From Hymenobacter negativus (GTDB lineage: Bacteria; Bacteroidota; Bacteroidia; Cytophagales; Hymenobacteraceae): a stretch of 64,000 nucleotides of DNA. Positions 59,444 through 64,000 of the stretch are shown here, one piece after another. The notes beneath the pieces are model-generated. The model made no database searches. It had not been told where the DNA came from and saw only the letters and a list, made by a program, of their open reading frames with translations. The stretch is taken from assembly GCF_016056375.1 (NCBI RefSeq), contig NZ_JAEDAE010000003.1:1-64000 (forward strand), given 5' to 3'. Both the position numbers and the translations under genes were made by a program. Numbering within the stretch: position 1 is the first letter of the stretch; every line of letters begins with the position of its first letter.

Positions 59444-61021
59444 CTACCGCCAGCCGCCTCCCAGCGCGTGGTACAAGTCCGTCACAGCCTGGCGCTGCTG
59501 CAGCTGGTCGTTTACCCCACTTAGCTGGGCCTGGAGCAGGTTTTGCCTGGCCGTGAGCACCTCGGTGTAGTTGGCGAAGCCGGCCCGCAACAGTTCCTGC
59601 GTGTATTCGACCGACTTGCGGAGCGACTCCAGCTGCAGGGCGCGCAGGCGGGCTTTATCGGCGGCGCTTTGGTAGGAAAAGAGAGCGTTTGAAACCTCCT
59701 GGCCGGCCACAAACATGGTTTGCTGGTAGGTGTTGAGGTATTCTTTCTGCAAGGCCTCCGACCGGCGCAGGCGCGCCCGGTTAAGCCCTTGGCTGAAAAT
59801 GGGTTGGGCCAGCCCGCCCACCACGCTGGCGAATATGGCCGTGGGCGAGAACAAATTGGTGAGCGTGGTGCTGGTCAGCCCGCCGTTGGCCGTGATGGTG
59901 AAGCTGGGGTAGAAATAGGCCCGCGCCGCGTTGGTTTGCTCGAAGGTGGACTCAAAGGCAAATTCGGCCTGCTGCACATCGGGGCGGTTGCGCAGCAGCT
60001 GGCCGGGCACGCCGGTGAGCAGGGGCGGGGCCGCATCCTGGGTGGCCAGTGTGCTGCGCTCGATGGGGCCGGGCGTGCGGCCCAGCAGCGTGGCCAGCAG
60101 GTTTTCCGTCTCGCGGATGTTGCGCTGCAGGTCCGGAATGGTGACTTCGGCGGCGTAGCGCTGGGCCTCGCTCTGCACCACGGCGGCACCGGTCACTACG
60201 TCGCCCTCCAGCAGCAGGCGCATGGTTTCCACATCCTTGATGCGGAGCTGCACTGTTTGCTGGGTGATGTCGAGCTGGGCATCGAGGGCCAGCAGGGCGT
60301 AATAGTTGTCGGCGATGTCGGCGATGAGCTGGGTTTGCACCACGCGGCGGTAGGCTTCGCTTTGGCGCACGGCGGCAGCGTAGGAGCGTTTGGTGCTGCG
60401 CAGCTTGCCCCACACGTCGGCTTCCCAGCTACTGCTCAGGCCCAGCAGGTATTGGTGCGCCGTGCCGCCGGTGACGACGGAGGATTGGTCGGTGGTGGTC
60501 GTGCCGGTGGTGGTACCGGTAGTTGTGCCCGTGGTGGTGCCGCCGGTGGTGGTGCCGGTAGTCGTTCCGCCGGTTGTAGTGCCTCCAGTGGTGCCGCCGG
60601 TGGTCGTTCCGCCCGTCGTGGTGCCCGTGGTTGTGCCGGTGGTCGTGGTGCTGCCGCCGGTGCCCGTGCTCACGAAAGCGCCGCCGATACGCGAGAGGGT
60701 AGTGGTGGCGCGGGCGCTGAGGCTGGGCAGGAAGGCGGCGCGGCTTTGGGCCAGCAGGGCCTGGTTTTGCTCGATGCGGGCCAGTGCCACTTGCAAATTA
60801 CGGTTGTTGGTTAAGCCTTCGGCGATGAGCTTTTGTAGCTGCGGGTCAGTGAAGAGTTGTTGCCAGGGGCGGGCGGCCAAGGAAGTTGTATCCGTCGTGG
60901 CCGCGTCGCGGAACAGGCCGGTGGTGGCCGTTTCGGGGCGATTATAGGGGTGCAGCAGCTGGCAGCCAGCCGCCAGCGCGAGCACAGGAGAGAGATACTT
61001 AAGGAATTTGCTGGCAGTCAT
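59444..61021 (-). CDS. TolC-like outer-membrane efflux lipoprotein (NodT/OprM type)
   Basis: 525 residues. Lipobox ALAAGC (Cys20). Two OEP repeats: the first PWQQLFTDPQLQKLIAEGLTNNRNLQVALARIEQNQALLAQSRAAFLPSLS, the second after LLRNRPDVQQAEFAFESTFEQTNAARAYFYPSFT. It forms the outer-membrane exit duct of the RND pump encoded upstream on the same strand, 48 bp away. Residues about 120-178 are an insert made almost only of Thr and Gly (DNA 60491-60664) in the first half, where one of the outer-membrane strand pairs lies, so it is probably a surface-exposed loop. The C-terminal end VTDLYHALGGGWR is typical. Confidence 0.9.
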   Translation of the reverse strand: MTASKFLKYLSPVLALAAGCQLLHPYNRPETATTGLFRDAATTDTTSLAARPWQQLFTDPQLQKLIAEGLTNNRNLQVALARIEQNQALLAQSRAAFLPSLSARATTTLSRIGGAFVSTGTGGSTTTTGTTTGTTTGGTTTGGTTGGTTTGGTTTGTTTGGTTTGTTTGTTTGTTTTDQSSVVTGGTAHQYLLGLSSSWEADVWGKLRSTKRSYAAAVRQSEAYRRVVQTQLIADIADNYYALLALDAQLDITQQTVQLRIKDVETMRLLLEGDVVTGAAVVQSEAQRYAAEVTIPDLQRNIRETENLLATLLGRTPGPIERSTLATQDAAPPLLTGVPGQLLRNRPDVQQAEFAFESTFEQTNAARAYFYPSFTITANGGLTSTTLTNLFSPTAIFASVVGGLAQPIFSQGLNRARLRRSEALQKEYLNTYQQTMFVAGQEVSNALFSYQSAADKARLRALQLESLRKSVEYTQELLRAGFANYTEVLTARQNLLQAQLSGVNDQLQQRQAVTDLYHALGGGWR

Positions 61022-61069
61022 TGCAGTGGAATTAATTCTGGTACGCGGGCCGGTGGAGCACTGGCAACG

Positions 61070-64000
61070 CTAGGCCACAGCGGGTTCGGGCTGCGGCTTA
61101 TCCTCGGGTTTGTTATCCGGCTTCTTCTCCCCATCCTTCGCGGGCGGGCCGCCTTCGGCTTCCTCTTTTTCCAGTTGCTCTTTAGTTTTCGGCGGGCCGC
61201 TGATGGCTTCCTGCAAGCCTTCAAAAACGACAAAGAGCACGGGGATGAAAAACACCCCGACCAGCGTGCCAAACAGCATGCCGCCAATGGCCCCGGCCCC
61301 AATGCTCTTGTTGCCATTGGCCCCCGCGCCGCTGGCAAAGAGCAGCGGCATCAGGCCAAATACGAAGGCGAATGAAGTCATCAGAATAGGGCGCAGGCGA
61401 GCTTTGGCCCCTTCAATGGCCGCTTCCATGATTTCCATGCCGTCGTCGCGGCGTCGGGCTAGCGAGAATTCGATGATGAGGATGGCGTTTTTGGCCAGCA
61501 GGCCGATAAGCATAATCACCGAAATCTGCAGGTAGATGTTGTTATCGATGCCGAAAAGCTTGGCGAACAAATACGTGCCGCACAAGCCAATCGGAATCGA
61601 AAGCAGCACCGCAAACGGCAGGATATAGCTCTCGTACTGCGCGCTCAGCAGCAGGTATACAAACACTAATGACAGCCCGAAAATGTAGAGCGACTGCTTG
61701 CCGCTGCCTTGCTCTTCGCGGCTGATGCCCGAAAACTCGTAGCCATAGCCGGCCGGCAGCTTCTGCGCCACTTCCTGAATGGCCAGCAGCGCCTCGCCCG
61801 AACTGCTGCCTTCCTTGGGCGAGCCGTTCACCGAAATGGAGGTGAACAGGTTGAAGCGCGAGAGGCTTTCGGGGCCGTAGATGCGCGTCAGGGTCACGAA
61901 TTCGGTGAGCGGGGCCATCACGCCGTCGGCGTTGCGCACGAAGACTTTGCTCAGGCCCTCGGGGTTGGCGCGGTAGGCCGAGTCGGCCTGCACCATCACC
62001 CGGTACTGCTTGCCAAACTGGTTGAAGTTGGAGGCGTAGGAGCCACCGTAGAATACCTGCATGGCATTCAGCACGTCTTTTTCCGTCAGGCCGGCCTGTT
62101 TCACCTTGGCCACGTTCACACTCAGCTGGTACTGAGGGAAACCGGGGTTGAAGGCCGTGCTGGCGTACTGAATTTCAGGCCGTTTATTCAGCTCGGCCAG
62201 AAAATCCTGCGCCACTTTGAAAAACTCAGCCGTGGTGTGTCCGCCCTTGTCCTGAAGCTGGAAGGTGAAGCCGCCGGTGGCGCCAAAGCCCGTGATGGTG
62301 GGCTGGGAAATGGCCCGGATATCACCGGCCCGAATATTGGCCGTGAGCTTGCTTATCTCCTTGATAACGGCCTCGTTGTTCATCTTCTTGCGCTCGTCCC
62401 AGGGCTTGAGGCGCACGATGACCATGCCGTAGGCGCTGCCCTGCCCGGCCAGGAAATTCTGGCCCGTGATGCGCAGGGTGCCCTTCACCGCCGGAATGGT
62501 CCGAATCAGGCTATCGACTTGGGTGTTCACGGCCGTGGTGCGCTCCAGCGTGGAGGCCGGCGGTAGGCTCACGTTTACGAAAATGGTGCCCATGTCTTCG
62601 TTCGGCACGAAGCTGCTGGGCGTGGTCGTCATCAGGAAATACAGCCCCGCCCCAAAGCCCGCCACCGCAATCAGCGACAGCCACTTGCGGGCCGAAAGGA
62701 ACGTGACGGCCTTGGTGTATTTGCCCACCAGCGCATCGTAAGCCGCATTGAAGGCGATGCTGAACCGCTTCATGAAGCCCTTTTTCTGCGGCGGTTTCTG
62801 CGCATCTTTTGCTTCGGCAGCTGCTTTGGGGTCGGTGGTTTTTTCCTCGTTTTGCGCTTCCTCGGTTTCAGCCTCGCCCTCGTGGTGGGGCGGTTTCAGA
62901 AACAGGGCTGCCAGCGCCGGGCAAAGGGTCAGGGCATTCACGGCTGAAATCAGAATGGCCACCGCCAGCGTGATGCCGAACTGCTTGTAAAAAACCCCCA
63001 CCGAGCCGGTGATGAACGTGACCGGCAGAAACACGGCCGCCATCACCAGCGTGATGCTGAGAATGGCCCCGGTTATCTCGCTCATGGCATCGATGGCGGC
63101 CTTACGCGGGGAAGTGTAGCCGCCTTCGAGCTTGGCGTGCACGGCCTCCACCACCACAATGGCGTCATCGACCACAATGCCAATGGCCAGCACCAACGCA
63201 AACAGCGTGAGTAGGTTGATGCTGTACCCGAAGACCTTGAGAAAGAAAAACGTGCCGATAATAGACACCGGCACCGACACGCCGTGAATAATAGTGGACC
63301 GGAAATCCTGTAGAAAGATGAAAATCACCAGGAACACCAGCGCAAAACATTCCAGCAGCGTGTGAATCACCTTGCTGATGGAGGCGTCCAGGAAATCGTT
63401 GATATTAACCAGGTTGGTGTAGTGAATGCCGGCCGGAAACGACTTTTCAGCTGTCTTCAGCACCTCCAGCGACTTCTCAATCACGTCGCGGGCATTGGAG
63501 CCCGGCGTCTGGTTCACCGAAATGCCCACCGAGGGCTTGCCGAAGGTGGCGCTGTTGCTGCTGTAGGCCTGGGCGCCCAGCTCCAGCCGGGCCACGTCCT
63601 TGAGGTGCAGCAGCTGGCCCGAGCCCGTGCTCTTGAGAATGATGTTCTCGAACTGCTCCACCGACACCAGCTTGCCGGTGTACTTGATGACGTACTGGAA
63701 GCTCTGGTCGGAGTTTTCGCCGAATTTGCCAGGGGCGGCTTCCACATTTTGGTCAGCCAGCGCGGCCGAGATGTCGGCCGGCGTGAGGCCGTAGATGGCC
63801 ATCACATCGGGCTTGAGCCAGACGCGCATGGCATAGTCGCGCGAGCCGAAAGCATTGGAGTTGCCCACCCCGTTCACCCGCTTGATTTGCGGCACGATGT
63901 TAATCTGGGCGTAGTTCTGGAGGAAGGTCTGGTCGTAGGCCGGGTTGTCGGAGTAGAGGGCGAAAATCAGCAGGTTGCTGCTCTGTTGCTTGCGTACGGT
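61070..64000 (-). CDS. RND efflux pump inner-membrane transporter, HAE1 family (5' end outside window)
   Basis: Partial: about 977 of a usual 1050-1100 codons; the N-terminus runs off the right edge. Visible parts include VPQIKRVNGVGNSNAFGSRDYAMRVWL (porter domain), TM2-TM6 (VHTLLECFALVFLVIFIFLQDFRST, IGIVVDDAIVVVEAVHAKLE with the proton-relay Asp pair, FYKQFGITLAVAILISAVNALTL), the second porter region and TM8-TM12 (SIPIGLCGTYLFAKLFGIDNNIYLQISVIMLIGLLAKNAILIIEF). A Pro/Lys/Glu-rich cytosolic tail ends the protein. It exports hydrophobic drugs or detergents with the TolC-like lipoprotein; the membrane fusion protein gene should lie just beyond the right edge. Confidence 0.93.
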   Translation of the reverse strand, partial: TVRKQQSSNLLIFALYSDNPAYDQTFLQNYAQINIVPQIKRVNGVGNSNAFGSRDYAMRVWLKPDVMAIYGLTPADISAALADQNVEAAPGKFGENSDQSFQYVIKYTGKLVSVEQFENIILKSTGSGQLLHLKDVARLELGAQAYSSNSATFGKPSVGISVNQTPGSNARDVIEKSLEVLKTAEKSFPAGIHYTNLVNINDFLDASISKVIHTLLECFALVFLVIFIFLQDFRSTIIHGVSVPVSIIGTFFFLKVFGYSINLLTLFALVLAIGIVVDDAIVVVEAVHAKLEGGYTSPRKAAIDAMSEITGAILSITLVMAAVFLPVTFITGSVGVFYKQFGITLAVAILISAVNALTLCPALAALFLKPPHHEGEAETEEAQNEEKTTDPKAAAEAKDAQKPPQKKGFMKRFSIAFNAAYDALVGKYTKAVTFLSARKWLSLIAVAGFGAGLYFLMTTTPSSFVPNEDMGTIFVNVSLPPASTLERTTAVNTQVDSLIRTIPAVKGTLRITGQNFLAGQGSAYGMVIVRLKPWDERKKMNNEAVIKEISKLTANIRAGDIRAISQPTITGFGATGGFTFQLQDKGGHTTAEFFKVAQDFLAELNKRPEIQYASTAFNPGFPQYQLSVNVAKVKQAGLTEKDVLNAMQVFYGGSYASNFNQFGKQYRVMVQADSAYRANPEGLSKVFVRNADGVMAPLTEFVTLTRIYGPESLSRFNLFTSISVNGSPKEGSSSGEALLAIQEVAQKLPAGYGYEFSGISREEQGSGKQSLYIFGLSLVFVYLLLSAQYESYILPFAVLLSIPIGLCGTYLFAKLFGIDNNIYLQISVIMLIGLLAKNAILIIEFSLARRRDDGMEIMEAAIEGAKARLRPILMTSFAFVFGLMPLLFASGAGANGNKSIGAGAIGGMLFGTLVGVFFIPVLFVVFEGLQEAISGPPKTKEQLEKEEAEGGPPAKDGEKKPDNKPEDKPQPEPAVA

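Noticed and set aside
60491..60664. GGT/GTG-rich tract considered as a CRISPR or minisatellite
   Set aside because: It is degenerate, in frame and coding (Thr/Gly), without fixed repeat and spacer units.

Overview
The window looks like a chromosomal segment of a GC-rich Bacteroidota, most probably a Hymenobacter-like member of the Cytophagales. The grounds are: Bacteroidota -7 boxes of the TAnnTTTG/TACCTTTG type in front of many genes and hardly any Shine-Dalgarno sequences; a secreted protein with a type IX secretion C-terminal tail; 7TMR-DISM and DACNV-like signalling proteins; many Bacteroidota-style lipoproteins; and strong GC bias at third codon positions, which creates long false antisense reading frames. 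No rRNA, tRNA, CRISPR array, transposase, integrase or phage gene was seen, so this reads as core and species-specific chromosome rather than an island.

Layout. 1-4.0 kb: a 7TMR-DISM histidine kinase (cut by the left edge) and a secreted S9 peptidase. 4.1-9.0 kb: an apparently exported methyltransferase, a small stress-type protein, a three-gene group ending in a SHOCT membrane protein, an MRJP/Yellow-type lipoprotein and a 3D-domain protein. 9.4-14.1 kb: sucA and sucB, encoding E1 and a two-lipoyl-domain E2 of 2-oxoglutarate dehydrogenase; the likely E3, lpd, lies at 21.9 kb. 14.3-18.0 kb: a Crp/Fnr regulator followed by four roadblock/LC7-like paralogues (one frameshifted) around a single-span membrane protein, with a Crp/Fnr-type palindrome between regulator and cluster. 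18-22 kb: DUF4126-like protein, group III truncated haemoglobin, EamA permease and M1 aminopeptidase. 23.3-26.9 kb: four tandem, divergent, exported paralogues of a family I do not recognise.

26.9-45.7 kb is mixed housekeeping and envelope functions: NTF2-like, YdeI-like, DUF5694, DACNV-like, two small Lys-rich membrane proteins, a cold-shock protein, FkbM methyltransferase, RlmF, an RluF-like pseudouridine synthase, DinB-like, PAP2 phosphatase, aldehyde dehydrogenase, a GT-C-type membrane protein, a GMC oxidoreductase and a thioesterase. 45.9-55.9 kb: M1 peptidase, MscS channel, a PKD-domain protein, SGNH hydrolase, an AT-richer orphan gene, a DUF3500/T9SS protein and a HupE/UreJ-type membrane protein. 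56.2-58.6 kb: a BLUF photoreceptor next to a PAS histidine kinase, a plausible light-signalling pair. 58.7-64 kb: a PfpI/DJ-1 protein, then an RND efflux operon (HAE1-type pump cut by the right edge, and a TolC-like lipoprotein with a long Thr/Gly insert).

Intergenic space is rich in perfect or near-perfect dispersed palindromes of several sequence families. The best candidates for undescribed biology are the roadblock-like cluster with its putative Crp/Fnr operator, and the four-gene tandem family at 23.3-26.9 kb.
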